Positions 1 through 13,837 of a stretch of 62,500 nt of DNA are shown here, in pieces. Below the pieces are notes generated by a model. It had not been told where the DNA came from, did no database searches, and saw only the letters and a program-made list of their open reading frames with translations. The translations under genes were made by a program, and so were the position numbers. The DNA is from Anaeromyces robustus. Taxonomy: Eukaryota; Neocallimastigomycota; Neocallimastigomycetes; Neocallimastigales; Neocallimastigaceae. Positions within the stretch are counted from its first letter, which is position 1, and every line of letters starts with the position of its first letter. The DNA lies in the NCBI GenBank assembly GCA_002104895.1, contig MCFG01000214.1, forward strand, positions 17,501 through 80,000, given 5' to 3'.

Positions 1-327
1 TATATGAACAAATAATATATAATATTTAAAATTATTAAATATATTATTTTAAAATAATATATTTTATTATTTATTATAAAAAGATTTAGAGATGAATAAA
101 ATAATTGATAAAAAAGAAAAGAAAGGAAAAGAAAAGAAATATAATTAATTAATTTCCAATAAAAGTGAAAAATGTAATTAAAACTATGAAACTAAATAAT
201 ATTATTTTTATATTTAATTTAAAAGATATTAATAACTAAACAATTATTAATATTATTAATTATTATTATTTATTATTATTATTATTCATTAATAATTATT
301 TTTATTTATTATTTATTATTATTATTA

Positions 328-408
328 TTTATTATTTATTATTTATTATTTATTATTTATTATTTATTATTTATTATTTATTATTTATTATTTATTATTT
401 ATTATTAT
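328..408. repeat. Heptanucleotide satellite (ATTATTT)n
   Basis: About 11 to 12 head-to-tail copies of a 7-bp unit. A shorter tract of the same unit lies at about 646-686. Confidence 0.85.
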
Positions 409-1085
409 TATATTTATTATTATTCATTATTATTCATTATTATTATTATTATTATTATAATTATTTATTATTATTATTTAATTTCAAGGAAAAATAAATG
501 TTTTTTTTTTTTTTATTTTTACAAAATAACTTTAAATGTATTAAAATGTATTATAATGTATTAAGAAAAATAAAAATGTATTAAAATATGAAACAAATAT
601 AATGTATTAAAATTGTATTAAAAACGTATTAAAAACGTATTAAAAACGTATTATTTATTATTTATTATTTATTATTTATTATTTAATAAAATTTAATTCC
701 ATATTTAAATTTTAAATTTTAAAAATTATAAAATATTATAATATTATAATAATTAATAAATAGTATAATAATAATACTATATTATTATTTATTAACTGTG
801 TTACATTTCCAAAATAAATTAAATTATATTATTGTTCTTTTCAAAATCTAATTATTAATAATAATTCATAATAATAATAAGTAAAATGACAGATTAGAAG
901 ATCGATAAATAACAATATTAAATAATATTAAATAATAACAGTTAATAATAAATATTATTAATGATTATTATTATTATACAAGACTAAAAAAAAAAATTAG
1001 AAACAAAAAAAAAAAAAAAGTCTTTTTTAAATAGTCTTTTAAAGTTATAATAGTATATTGATATATTAATAATGATATTATATAA

Positions 1086-1119
<34 letters not shown>

Positions 1120-1225
1120 AAAAATGAAACCAAAAAGTAACAAAAGTTTTGTTAACTTTTTTAAAAGATATATAATGATAATATGAATAATGAATAATAA
1201 TAATATTATTATTATTTATTGTTTA

Positions 1226-1324
1226 TTATTCATTATTCATTATTCATTATTCATTATTCATTATTCATTATTCATTATTCATTATTCATTATTCATTATT
1301 CATTATTCATTATTCATTATTCAT
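1226..1324. repeat. Heptanucleotide satellite (ATTATTC)n
   Basis: About 14 nearly perfect copies of a 7-bp unit that differs by one base from the (ATTATTT) satellite 800 bp upstream. Because 7 is not a multiple of 3, all frames read through it, which explains the low-complexity open frame across it. Confidence 0.9.
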
Positions 1325-4300
1325 ATTATATATCTTTTAAAAAATAAAATAAATATTTTTGATGAAGGTTCTTAAATTCTAAAAGAATTATATATTATAT
1401 AGTAATAATAATAATAGTAATAGTGTTATTTTACAAAATTATAATATTAATATAATAATAAGGATAATATGAATAATGAATAATAGTATTATTATTATTA
1501 TTACTTATTATTACTTATTATTATTTATTAGTATATATATATTATAATTATCAATTTCTTATTATTATTATGATAATTATAATATTGTTTCTTTGTATTA
1601 TTATTACTTTATATTATTGTTACTTTATATTGTTTTATTCTATATTGTTAATGTGAATTTATTATTATTAATTTCCATTTAATATTCTCATTTTAATATT
1701 CTCATTTTAATATTTCCATTAATTATTGATTATCCATTTTTATTATCCATTTTATTGTCAATTTCAATTTCAATTTTTTATTTTCAATTTTCAATTTTTA
1801 ATTTTATTATTGTTAAAGATTAACTTTTAATTGATGTCATACAATATTTAATTTATAATAAAAAAATACAATAAAAGAAAATAAAAAAAGAAAATTATAA
1901 AAATTGTTCAATTCTTGAAACAATTTTAATTTTAATTTTTAAACTAAATTTTTTTATTAATTTTTGGTTAATCTTTAAGATAAAAGGATGAAACAAATTT
2001 AAATTAATTAAATAATTAAATAATTAAAATAATAAAATAATAAATAATAAAATATAAATAAATAAAACCTTAGATTTTAATAATTATTATTAATGATTAT
2101 AAATTATAAATGATTTTTTTTATTTTCAATGAAAATTTTTTGACAATCAAAAATTCTAATTTAATAAATAATTTAAATTAATTAAATAAATAAATAATAA
2201 TTTAAATAAATCAATAATTTAAATTAAATAAATATATAAATAATAATTTAAATAAATCAATAATTTAAATTAAATAAATATATAAATAATAATTTAAATA
2301 AATAATTTGATCATTGATTAATTTAATTTAATTCATATAAAATGAAAATGAAAATTAAAATAAATATTCTATTAATTAATTAAAATAATATTTATTATTT
2401 AAATTAAATTAAATTAAATTAATAATAATAATAGAATTAAAATAGAATAGAAAATAAAGTAATAATAAATAGATAAAAGAATAATAACTAAATAACTAAG
2501 TAATATTAAAAGTACTAAGAGTAATTCTACAAAAATACTAAATACTACTAAATAATAAATATTAATAAATAAATAAATAAATAAAAAAGTATTTATTCAT
2601 TCATTCATTCATTATCACATTATTCAAATATTAATAATAAATAATACATGCATGCATGCATGTTAAATAAAATTAACAATAAAAAATAAAATAATATTAA
2701 TATTCATTTATTTTATTTATTTATTTATTCATTTATTTATTTTATTTGTTTATTCATTTATTTATTCATATTTATTTATTTATTTAAATATTTAATGATT
2801 TATTTACTTAATTTATTTGCTTGTTTGTTTATTTTTATAATTTTTCTCATATCATTAATTTAAATTTAATAAAAATGCAAAAAAAAAAAAAAATGAATAT
2901 AAAAAAACGTTTTTTTTTTTATTCATTTTTTTTTCTACCATCAAAAGCATGGTTTTTTATATTATTTTTATCATTATTTATCATTGTTTGTTATTGTTTG
3001 TTGTTTATATTTTTTTTGATAAAAATAAAAATAAAAAAAAAATGAATGAAAAATCATGTTAGAAAAAATGATAATGACAATCTCGATATAATAATTAAAT
3101 AAATAATAAATAATTAATTAATAAATAAAAATCTTATTTTATTATTACTATAGATAATCTTTCCATATTTCATATTCTATAATTAATTATTAATTATTAA
3201 TTATAAATTATTTTTTTAATTATTAAATTATTAAATTATTATTTTATTTCATAATTATTTTATTTTATAATTATTATCAAGAAAAACAAGTTTTTTTTAA
3301 AAAAAAATAAAATTAAAAAATTTACAAAATAAAAGAATTCTGTAACAATTTTTTACTAAAAAATTTAATGTTATTTTTTACTGTTTTTGGGTAAAAATTA
3401 ATAATAAAAAAAAATGGTATGATTAATAATTTCATTTAATAATAAATCAATGAATAAATAAATAATTTAATAAATAAATAAATAATTTAATTAAATAAAT
3501 AAATTTAATAAATAAATAATTTAATAATTAAATAAATAAATAAAAACCATTTAATTAATAAATAATTTAATAATTTAATTAAATAAATAATAAAGTTAAG
3601 CATGCATGCAATGTATCAAAATATTTATTTATTAATATTAAATGATAGTATTTAAAAAATATTTATTTAATTCATTATTAATATCTATTTATTTATTAAT
3701 ATTTATTTATTTAATTCATTATTTATTTGTTTATTTAATTCATTACTATTATTTAATATTAATAAAAAAATAAATAAAAAAAAATTATTTAATTTGAATT
3801 TTATTGGTCAAAAATTGATTTTGAGTTTTTCTTTTAATAAAAATTTAATTTAATAAAATAAATTTTTTTTATTAAAAAAAAAATTAAAAAATTCCGTGAA
3901 ACCCAATAAAATTAAAATCCAATAAAACTTTTTTTTTTTCTTTATTAAAATCAATGAATAAATAAATAATAAATAAATAAATAATATTAAATAAATAAAT
4001 AAATAAATATTATTAAATAAATAATTTTAATTTAATTAAAGTTTGGGTTTTTTTTTATTTTTTTTTTTTTATTTCGTTACCCATCAACTAAACATTTTTT
4101 TTTTGTACAATATAAATATAAAATAATTTTTTTGTTTTTATTTATTTATTTATTTATTTATTCATTTATTTATTTATTTAATATTATTTATTATTAAGGA
4201 ACAATTAATTTAATTTAATAATATTTTTAATAAATCATAATAGTTAATATTTAATATTTAAAATATTAAAATTGTTTTATTTTTATTTTTATTATCAATA

Positions 4301-4632
4301 AATAAAATAAATGAATGAATGAATAATTATATAAATAAATAAATAAATAATGGTAAAATAATAATTAATAAATAATAAATAATAAATATTATTATTATTT
4401 ATTTATTTATTTCTAAAATAATATTTTTATTGTTTGAAATTTTATTATCATAATTATTATTTAATATTAATTTTATTCTTATTATTGTTATTAATAATTT
4501 TCTCTCTCTACTTTTTTTTTTTTTTTTTTTTAATATATATTTAATATTTAAAATCTTATTTTTAATTAAATAATTAAATTTTAATTATTTTAAAGATTTT
4601 TTTTTTTTTAAAACAGAAAAAAAAAAAAACAG

Positions 4633-4640
4633 TATAAATA
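4633..4640 (+). promoter_or_regulatory. Probable TATA box of the hydrolase gene
   Basis: TATAAATA follows an A-run and is followed 23 bp later by a TTTTCAC-ATTTTAAAAT block. The same arrangement precedes the CotH gene at 58263. It would imply a long 5' leader of nearly 300 bp before the ATG at 4952. Confidence 0.5.
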
Positions 4641-4951
4641 AGAGTGAAAATTCCTTTTTCACATTTTAAAATCTTATAATTTTTCTAATAAATAAAAAAA
4701 AAAGAGAAAAATTATATTATTTAATAAAAAAAAAAATAAAAATAAAATAAATAATAAAATTTTTTAAATATATATATTTAAGAAAGATCAAATAATAAAA
4801 TTTTATTATTTATTCTAGAATAAAAAATAAAAAAAAAAATAAAAATAAAAAATAAAATAAAAAAAAACTTTAAACAAATAAAAAATATTAAATAATATAA
4901 AAAAAATTATTAATTATCATTAATAATAAATAAAAAAAAAGATACCAAAAA

Positions 4952-6144
4952 ATGAAAAATTTATTTAAAACCATTTTATTATTAGCTATTGTTATATCTG
5001 CTGTCTTTACAAATCCTGTAAAGACAGTTGAAACAGAATTTGAATCCGATATTAAAGATGTAGCTGAACTTGTCCATGCTAAAGACAAGAGAGCTGATAT
5101 ACCAACTTTAATGGAATCTATTGGTAACTTTTTCAAATCTAAAAATATTGCACGTAATATTTATTATAATGGTTCAAGAAATCTTGATATTTATCATAAA
5201 AAGAATGATAAAACAAAAAGAACTGTTGTTATGTTTATTTATGGTGGTATTTGGACTTTTGGTAAATATAAATAAATAGATTTTTTTATTATAAATAATT
5301 TATTACATCAAAAAAACTTAAAAAAAAGAAAAGTATATTTTATATAGGATTGACTATAAATTATTTAATATTTAAATTTAATAAAAAATTTTTTTATTAT
5401 ATTTAAACATAAAATATTAATAATATTTTATTTTTATTATTATAAATTATTATAAATTATTCATTATTATATAAAGGTGAAAAAACTCTTTATTCCACTC
5501 TTGGTGATTTCTTATATGATAATGGATATGTTGCCGTTATTCCAAATTACGCTCAGTTTCCATTTGGATTAGTAGATGATATGGTTTATGATATTGGTTG
5601 TGCTATTAAATGGGTTTATAATAATATTCATAAATATGGTGGAGATAATCAAAGAATTATTCTTATGGGTCATTCTTCTGGTGCTCACCTTATTGCTCTT
5701 ACTCTTATTCAAAGTTCCCTTAATTATATTGGACGTCTTCCAAATATTTATAAAGCTGTTTTACTTAATGGACCTTATGATTTTGATGTATTTTCTGATA
5801 TTGCTAAACAAACTGGTATTACCCCAGAAAATAGTGATTTAGAAAAATTAGCTAAATTTGTTTTAGGTTCCCAAAATGCTTGTCCAACCGATATTTTAAA
5901 ATATTTCCCAGATAAATCTATTTCTTATCTTGGAGCTAATAAATTTAATGTTATTATTACAGGTGAAGATGCTCTTGTACCAGAATCCTCTGCTCAAGGT
6001 TTATTACAACAAATTAGAAGAACAAGTGATGTTCCATTTAGTTATTATATTATGCCACAAGTAGGACATTCTGGACTTACAGAAGGTCTTATGAGAGGAG
6101 ATACAGGTATTCAAGGATTTGTTTTATATGTTATAGCTAATTAA
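4952..6144 (+). CDS. Secreted alpha/beta hydrolase (carboxylesterase/prenylcysteine-methylesterase-like), two exons
   Basis: Exons 4952-5261 and 5477-6144 join across a 215-bp GT-AG intron (GTAAAT...AAAG, phase 1) to give 325 aa. Residues 1-20 form a signal peptide or membrane anchor. The oxyanion motif usually written HGG is YGGIW (about 97-101). The nucleophile elbow is GHSSGAH with Ser170. Asp268 (GEDALVPE) and His301 (VGHSG) complete the triad. Order and spacing match the isoprenylcysteine methylesterase/BD-FAE-like esterases, in which a YGG or TGG variant is known. It probably hydrolyses an ester, either outside the cell or in the secretory pathway; the substrate cannot be read from sequence. 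The splice is well supported because the conserved strand runs straight on from GGIWTFG into EKTLYSTLGDFL. The second exon has no convincing start of its own. Confidence 0.88.
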
Positions 6145-8369
6145 TCAAAGAAATAAAGTAAAAAAAAAAAAATTTTTTTTTTGGCGTTATATAAACTCTT
6201 TTCTTTTATTTTTTTTAAAAATAAAAAAAAAACTAAAAGATAAATGAGAAAAAAGAAAAAAGAAAAAACGAAATATCTTTTTTTTTTTACAATCAAAAAA
6301 AAAAAAAAATTAAAATAATATTAAATATTAGAAAAATTAAAAAAAAAATATTAAATATAAAATAGAATCCAAATCAATCAATAAAAAAAAAATTAAAATA
6401 GATAAATAGAATAAAATAAAATCTATTTATTATTAATTTTTTTTAATTACTATCAAAGAAAATAAAAAAATAAAAAAATAAATAAATATAGAATATAAAT
6501 ATAGATATATATCTTTTTTATTTTATTTTTTATAACAAAAAAAAATAAAAAATAAAAAATAAAAAGGATAGATAGATAGAATATAAACACAATAAAAAAC
6601 AAAAAATACAAATAAATATAAATTGTACAAAAATAAATAAATAAAATTAAATATTAATGTAAAAAAGAAAAAAAAACAAAAAATTTTATTAAAATAAAAG
6701 ATAAAAAATAAAAAATAAAAAATAAAAGTTAAAATAATAAAAAAAAAAAAGTAATTAATATTGTTTAAAAATGGGTTACTAATAAAATAAATAATAATAA
6801 ATAATAATAGTTAATATTTAATAATGATAATAATAATAGTTGTTAATAGTAATGATAATGATAATAATAACTAACAATAATAATGATAATAATATATTTA
6901 ATAATGATAATAATGATAATAATATTTATTAAAAATGTGTTATCGTTTATTATATCGTTTATTAAATAATACAAAAATAATTAAAATAAAAATCATTATT
7001 TCATTATTTCATTTTAAAAAATATTAAAAATTTAATAAAAATCATTTAAAATTTATTATAAATTAAAGTTTACGAGATTCTTTTTTTTTTTTTTGTGTTT
7101 GTCATAATAATAATAAATAAATAAATAATTAAATAAATAAATAATAAATAAATAAATAAATAATAATAAAAAAGAATTTAATTTTTAATTTTCCTTAATA
7201 ATAATTTATGGTTACACGAGGAGTTGATGTCACGTCACATGATATGTATTATTCTTTTAATGATTTTCAAGAATAATATAATATAAATATAAATATAATA
7301 TAATATAATATAATATAATATAAATAAATATTAAATATAATATAATATAATATAATATAATATAATATAAATATATATTAAAAAAATAAAAAGATTTTAA
7401 TTATTTAAATTATATTATATTGTTTATATATTGTTTATATATATTTTGTATATATTATAATGTATTCAATCAATAATCTTTTTTTTTTTTTTTTTTAAAT
7501 TATATTAAAAAAAAAAATGGGAAAAAAAAAAAAAAAAAAAAAGAACAAAAGAACAAAAGAACAAAATAAAAATAAAACCAAAAAAAAAAAAAAAAAAAAA
7601 AAAGAACAAAAGAACAATAAATAAATTTTCATTATATAATTTTATTTCATGATAAAAAAAAATTTATGTTTAAAAAAATAAAAATATAAAAAAATAAAAA
7701 TTTAAAAAAAGTTTACCATAATAAACATAAACAATTTTTAAATTTTTTATTTTTTATTTTTCCATTTTACACACAAAAGCGTTAAAATAAAATAAAATAA
7801 AATTTAATTTTTAATAATTTTAGTGCTTAAAAATTGAACATTTTTAGACATGATTACATAATGAAGATGATGCTTACAATTTGGATTTTAATAAATTAAC
7901 CAAAAAAAAAAATAACGAGAAAAATAAATTTTTTTTTTCTTTTAAACCTAAATTTTAAACCTAAATAAATTTTAAATAAAAAAAGATTTTTATTTATTAT
8001 CAGAAATTAAAAATAAAAATTAAAAGAAAAAAAATAAAATATAAAAATAAATAAAAATAAATAAATAAAAAAGGATTAAATTGTAAAGTAAATAAGCCAA
8101 GAATATAAATAAAAAAAATTATATTTAAATTAATAAATTCATTAAAATAATTAAAAAATAAAATAAAATAAAATAAAATAAAATGAATAAAAACAAAATG
8201 TTATCATCTCCTATGTATGGTTTATTTATGTTATAACTAGTAAACAATTTTATTTATTTTAAATAGTTTTTTTTTTTTTTATTTTTTTTTATAAATAAAT
8301 GAATAAATGAATAAATGAATAATTTATTTAATTAAATTAGAGTTTAAAAAAAAAAAAAAAAATTTGATT
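6145..8369. other. Intergenic AT-rich stretch
   Basis: No gene seen. It contains poly-A/poly-T blocks, GATAAT-type tracts (6790-6930) and an A-rich segment with a 9-bp AAAAGAACA-like unit (7540-7612). A small patch at 7209-7250 includes GTCACGTCAC and is the only clearly less AT-rich spot. Confidence 0.75.
7272..7374. repeat. (AATAT)n pentanucleotide tract
   Basis: Two blocks of the AATAT pentamer, separated by a short TAAATAAATATTAAA spacer. Confidence 0.8.
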
Positions 8370-8427
8370 GTTATCATGAAAATTATAAAATATTTAATAA
8401 GAATATGGAACTGATGTAAATCAGGAA

Positions 8428-8458
<31 letters not shown>

Positions 8459-8998
8459 CAAAAAAAGATATAATAATAATTTATGGCAATGATAATAATA
8501 TTTGTTAATAATAAAACATCTTTAATAGTGGAGTGTAGAAAAGGAAATGAAATAATAATAAAATATTTAGCAGAATATGGAACTAATATAAATACTGATG
8601 ATGATAATGATAATGATATTGGTAATGATAATGATATTGGTAATGATAATGATAATGATGATGATGATGATGATGATGATAATGATGATAATATGATAAT
8701 AATGATGATGATAATGAATCTTTTAATATTTATTTATTAGAATAGAAATGGAAACATTAAACATGAGTTAGTTAAATATTTAGTGAAACATGGAACAAAT
8801 GTTAATAAAAAAAAATATGAATATTATATTTTTTCAAAAATTTTAAAGGTTAAAATTGAAATTTAATCTATAAATATTTTAGTTTATTGAACATGGTGGT
8901 GATAATATTAATCATCAAGACAAACATAAAAAAAAAACAAAATACCGCTTTAATTATAACATATTCTTATAAAAATAATGATGATATAATAAAAATTA
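8370..8998 (+). pseudogene. Relic of an ankyrin-repeat gene
   Basis: Fragments of at least four ankyrin repeats can be read, but only by changing frame. They are a piece ending EYGTDVNQE (8397-8428), then TSLIVECRKGNEIIIKYLAEYGTNIN (8518-8592, open), then ELVKYLVKHGTNVNKKK (8767-8815), then EHGGDNINHQDK (8890-8925) and finally NTALIITYSYKNNDDIIKI (8943-8998). The frames are separated by a (TA)n run, an expanded GATAAT tract coding Asp/Asn, and A-homopolymers. The repeat consensus (KYLVEHGANIN) matches the intact gene at 48185. It is a decayed relative, with no plausible intact start or splice plan. Confidence 0.75.
8592..8691. repeat. GAT/AAT trinucleotide-hexanucleotide expansion
   Basis: A GATAATGATATTGGTAAT-type expansion lies inside the ankyrin relic. 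It would encode a run of Asp and Asn where the next repeat should begin. Confidence 0.75.
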
Positions 8999-9357
8999 AT
9001 AAATAAAAAATTCATTTAATTTCTCATTTCTCATAGTGTCAAAATACATCTAAAAAAAGAAAAAAAAGAAAAATATTACTTCTAGGTTTAAAAAAAAATG
9101 AAATTATTGATTAATTTATATTATATTATACTATATTATATTATATGAATATTAAATAAATTATTTTAATTTAATATAATTACCATTTACTTTATAAAAT
9201 CTAAAAAAAATAAAAAAAAAATAAAATAAAATATATAAAAGAAAAGAAAAGAGAAAGGAATGAAAAGGAAAAGGAATGAGTATAAAATATGGAAAGGAAA
9301 GAGAAAAAAAAAACAATATAAAATGAAATAATATAGATAGTAAAATCAATCGATCTA

Positions 9358-9391
<34 letters not shown>

Positions 9392-10161
9392 CTTTATTAA
9401 AAAATGTATTATAAAGATTTAAAAGAATAAAAATAATCTAGTAATAATTAAAACTTTTGTAATATATTAATAAGTTTTATATTAATAATAGTATTTAAAT
9501 TTGTAGAAGAAAAATTAAAAATATTTTTAAAAATCATAAATATAAATATATATAATATAATAAAAGTAATATATTTATTTTTTAATAAACAATGGGTTTT
9601 TGTTTTTTTATCTAACCATCTATGGTTATTTATAAATAAAATTATTATATTTTTTATTTAAAAATATATTATTATCCTATAATCCTATAATCCTATAATC
9701 CTATTCATAAATGATATAAAATTTATAATCGATTTAGTTTATTAATTTAAAATTTTATTTAAATATATATATATATATATATTTTTTTTTAATTTTATAA
9801 TTTTATAATATTAAAATTAGTTTTAATTTTATTTAAAAACTTAATATCCATTAACTCTATTTTTTAATAATAATAATTATTAATATTATAATTATTATTA
9901 TTTCTTGTAAATAATAAACATTCTTAAATAAACAAAAATATTCATTTATTTACTATTTTTAATATTAATAAATATAATAAATAATTTTAATTAAAAAAAA
10001 AAAAAAAAAAAAAAGATAGTAAATATTGTATGATATTGTATGAAAGAGGAAAAATTTGTTAAAAAAAAAATTTTTTTTTTTTTTCTTTGGTTTTTAAACC
10101 CAATTTTTTTTTTTTTTTTTTATCCATTTTGATTTTTTAAAGACAATTTTTTTATTTATTT

Positions 10162-10194
<33 letters not shown>

Positions 10195-11468
10195 GATTTT
10201 TTGAAGACAATATAATCAAAAAGTTAAAAAAATATAAAATATTTATATAGATATTTATATTTATATTTATATCAATATTTATAATTATATATAATTAAAA
10301 GTAAAAATAAATCAAATAAAAAATAAAAAATATAAAGTAAAATAAATAATAATAATAAAAAATTAAAAAAAGTTTAATAAAAGTTTAGGGAAGGGAAAAT
10401 ATTTATAATTTTAAAAATTTTAATTTTTTTTTTTTATCATTAATTAATTATATACCTTTTTTTAATTAATATATAAAAATTTAAAGTTACAAAAAAAAAA
10501 AAACTAAAAAATAAAAAAATTAAAAAAAAAATTATCAATACTTTAAATACTAAAAAAAAAAAAAAAAAGAATAAAATTAAAATAAAAAAAAAAAATAAAG
10601 GGAAAATATAACCTTTTAATTAATAAATAAAATTATTAATAAAATAGTAAATTTTAAAAATATCAAAGTTTTTTTAAATATATTTATAATTAATATAAAT
10701 ATTTAGATTTCATCAAAAAAAAATTAAAAAAAAAATTAAAAAAAAAAAAAAAAATTAAAAATCACTTTTCTTAATATTAATATATTTATATATTTTAAAA
10801 TATAAATTAAAAGAATTTATCTTCTTATATCAAAAAAAAGAAAATTATTTATTTATTTATTTTTTTTATTTTTTTTTTTAATTTTTTGATTATTATAATA
10901 ATTAATTTTTTTTTGTTTTTGTTTTTTAATTATTTAATTATAGAGATAGTTTTTAAGCTTAAAGATAATTTATTAAATTTAAATATTCATTAATTATTAT
11001 TATTATTATTATTATTACTATTACTATTATTATTATTATTATTTTTTTCCATCTTATTTTTCAAATTATTAATTTTATTAATTATAATAATAATAATAAA
11101 ATAAAAAAATTAAAGTAAAAAAAAATAAAAATATATATTTATTACTTTAGTTATAATATATAATATATAAATTTTTAACGTAAATCTCCAAAATCAAAAT
11201 ATACAATCATTTTATATATATTTGAGTCTTCTTTTTTTTTTTTTTTTACGCAGATTTGTCAACCATCCATTATCTTTTTATCAAATAAGAAAATATTTAA
11301 ATTGTGTTCTTTTTTTTTTTTTTTTTTCTTTTTTTTTTTTTTTTTGAATTTATTTTATATGAAAAAATTTTTTTATCATTATTGAATAAAAAATATTATT
11401 ATTTTAATTTTAAAAGTATATATATAATAAAATAATAAAAATAAAATAAATATATAAATAAATAAAAA
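8999..11468. other. Intergenic AT-rich stretch
   Basis: No gene seen. Long A and T homopolymers (for example 9987-10014 and 10167-10194) and (TAAA)n/(TTA)n tracts dominate. CCTATAAT is repeated four times at 9673-9702. Confidence 0.75.
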
Positions 11469-13837
11469 ATGAAATATAATATTATATGGTTGATTCTGTT
11501 TTTACTGTTAAAAATAAGTAATATATATATTAATAATAAAATAAAATAAAATATATAAATATATCAAGAAATTAATTATTTAATTAATAAATAAAATATA
11601 TAAATCAATTTCTATAATGCTTTTAAATTAAAACAATTATAAAAAAAAATTATTTTTTTGTTATTATATTATATTTTATTTTATTGGATTGGATTGGATT
11701 GGATTTGATGAAATATAGGTAATGTAAAATGTATTACCATTAATGCTATAACCTTTGTCTATCCTGATAGAATGGGATTATATTTATCCTTAGTTAATGG
11801 ATTTAATCGTTATTCTAAAGAAAATAATTTAGATATTGAACTTGTATTAAATACGATATCTCCTGAAAATTCTACTACAGAAATTAATAGTTATGGTACT
11901 TCAATAGATGCTTTATTAAATAAAAAATCAACAAAATATGATATTTATTTTTATTTTGGAACTTATACCAATACTTATGGTTCCAATTTTGCTGATTTAA
12001 GAGATTATTTACCAAAAGAACATATTGATTTATACGATAAAAATATTATTGATAATACCTGTACTTATGATAAAAAATTAGTTGGACTTGTAAGTTTTAA
12101 TAAATCAATAACTAACTACATAAATAAATCAATAAATAAATATTTTCATAGTAACAATATATATCTATCATAAAATAAAAAATTATAAAATAAAAATTAT
12201 AATATATATATTATATTAAATATATAATATAAAATATATATAATATAATAAAATATAATATAAAATATATATAATATAAAATATAAAAGTTATAAATTAT
12301 AAAATATAAAATATATAATATTTTCAAAATATATATTAATTTTATATAAAAAATATTTTAAATATATATATAAATATATAAATATATAAATATATATCTT
12401 TTTTTTTTTTTTTTAATGGATGAAAAGCCAATGTATATATATATATATCAGCATTATATTCAAATATAGAATTATTAAAAAGATATAATGAAGATGTACC
12501 TAAAACTTGTAATGAATTATTAAGAATTGGTAAACGTATTGTGACGGAAGAAAAAAAAAAAAGATAATACTATAGATTTAATTTCGTATAATGGATTATT
12601 TTGTGGTAAAATATATAATATTTTAATAATAAAATATTATATAGAATAAAATATTATATAGAGTAGAATAGAATACTATATTAAGTAGAATAGATTAGAA
12701 TATTATGTATAGTATAAAAAATTATATTAGAATATTATATAGAGTAGAATAGAATAGAATATTGTGTATAGTATAAAAAATTACATATTAAAATATAATA
12801 TATGAAATTGTTATATTATTATTATTATTATTATTATTATGGATTATATTGTTATTATTAAATTAATCTTTTTTTTTATATATATTCTAAATTAATATTA
12901 ATATTTTTTATTTCTTATTTTTTTATTTTTTATTTTTTTTATTTTATTTTATTTTATTTTATATTTTAATTTTAGATGATTTTATCTTCTATATTAACGA
13001 TGTATGGATTACCTACCCCTTTTAAATGTCAATTAAAATCCACTTTAGTTATAGATGGTTTATATATCAGTTTATGTCCAATATTATATGTATTAATTAT
13101 TAATTTTCCAGACAATAATAAATTTTCAGAATGGGTTCAAAAAAGTAAATATATTTTTATGGTAATTTTAATTGGATTTATAACCTTAGTTAGTATTCCA
13201 TTATTTTTAACAAAATATAATTTAGTAGATGTGATTATTAATGAAGGGAAAAGTTTTAAAAAATGTTTAACCTACGCTACCCTTGGTAAAATATTTTTTA
13301 TTTTTGTGGTACTTATTCTATTTTTCATGATCCTAATGATTATACTTTTAATATTTATGGAATGGAATATGAAAAAAATTAAATCAGATTTAAAATTATT
13401 TTTTGGAGCTATTATTATTGATTGTATTTCCATTGTCATCTATAATATTTCGGTTATGGTTAATATCAAAAGTTATAATTCTCTTAATATTCTTATCATG
13501 TCTATCGTAATAATATTTGGATTTTCAAACTTTATTTTTACTTATGGAGTAAGATTATATTATTCCTTCATTAAAAAAGATACGGATAAATATAATTTAA
13601 ATAAATTTTTAGGAAAAAGTGGAAATGTGGTATTAAAAACAAATTCTTATAATGAAAATAAAGTTTCTACTAGTACCACTAAAAATTCACAAAATAATGA
13701 ATCCAAAAATTCACAAACTACCTCCAATAATAATAATAATACTTCATTTAAAAAATTATCTTTATTACCAAAAAAAAATTCTAGATTATCATAATCAATC
13801 CGGTGTAAATACAAATTCAAGTTCAGGAACTTTATAA
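11469..13837 (+). pseudogene. Broken class C-like receptor: solute-binding domain plus 7TM
   Basis: Exon 1 (11469-11517) encodes a signal peptide and splices by GT-AG to exon 2 (11719-12089). Exon 2 is the N-terminal lobe of a bacterial-type extracellular solute-binding domain (FVYPDRMGLYLSLVNGFN...KYDIYFYFGTY). A third exon (12428-12605) continues it (SALYSNIELLKRYNEDVPKT...). It is out of frame after a (TA)7 run and again after an A12 run. The next open stretch (12976-13794) begins abruptly at TM3 of a class C-type 7TM region (GLPTPFKC) and runs through TM7 to an Asn/Ser-rich tail, ending ..SRLS. A +1 shift would add NQSGVNTNSSSGTL to 13837. The second lobe and TM1-TM2 are absent; only 370 bp of AT-rich DNA lies where they should be. 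SBP-7TM fusions are a known receptor type in gut fungi. I infer an inactivated gene. Homopolymer or dinucleotide sequencing error could explain the frameshifts but not the missing segment. Confidence 0.8.

Larger units (their letters stand above)
1..4630. other. Gene-free AT-rich stretch
   Basis: I see no gene here. The sequence is almost only A and T, with (ATT)n, (ATTT)n and (TAAT)n runs, poly-A/poly-T blocks and the two heptamer satellites listed separately. A patch of alternating CATG (about 2648-2662, echoed at 3600-3610) is the only notable non-AT motif. Short open frames within it are repeat translations of low complexity. Confidence 0.8.
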
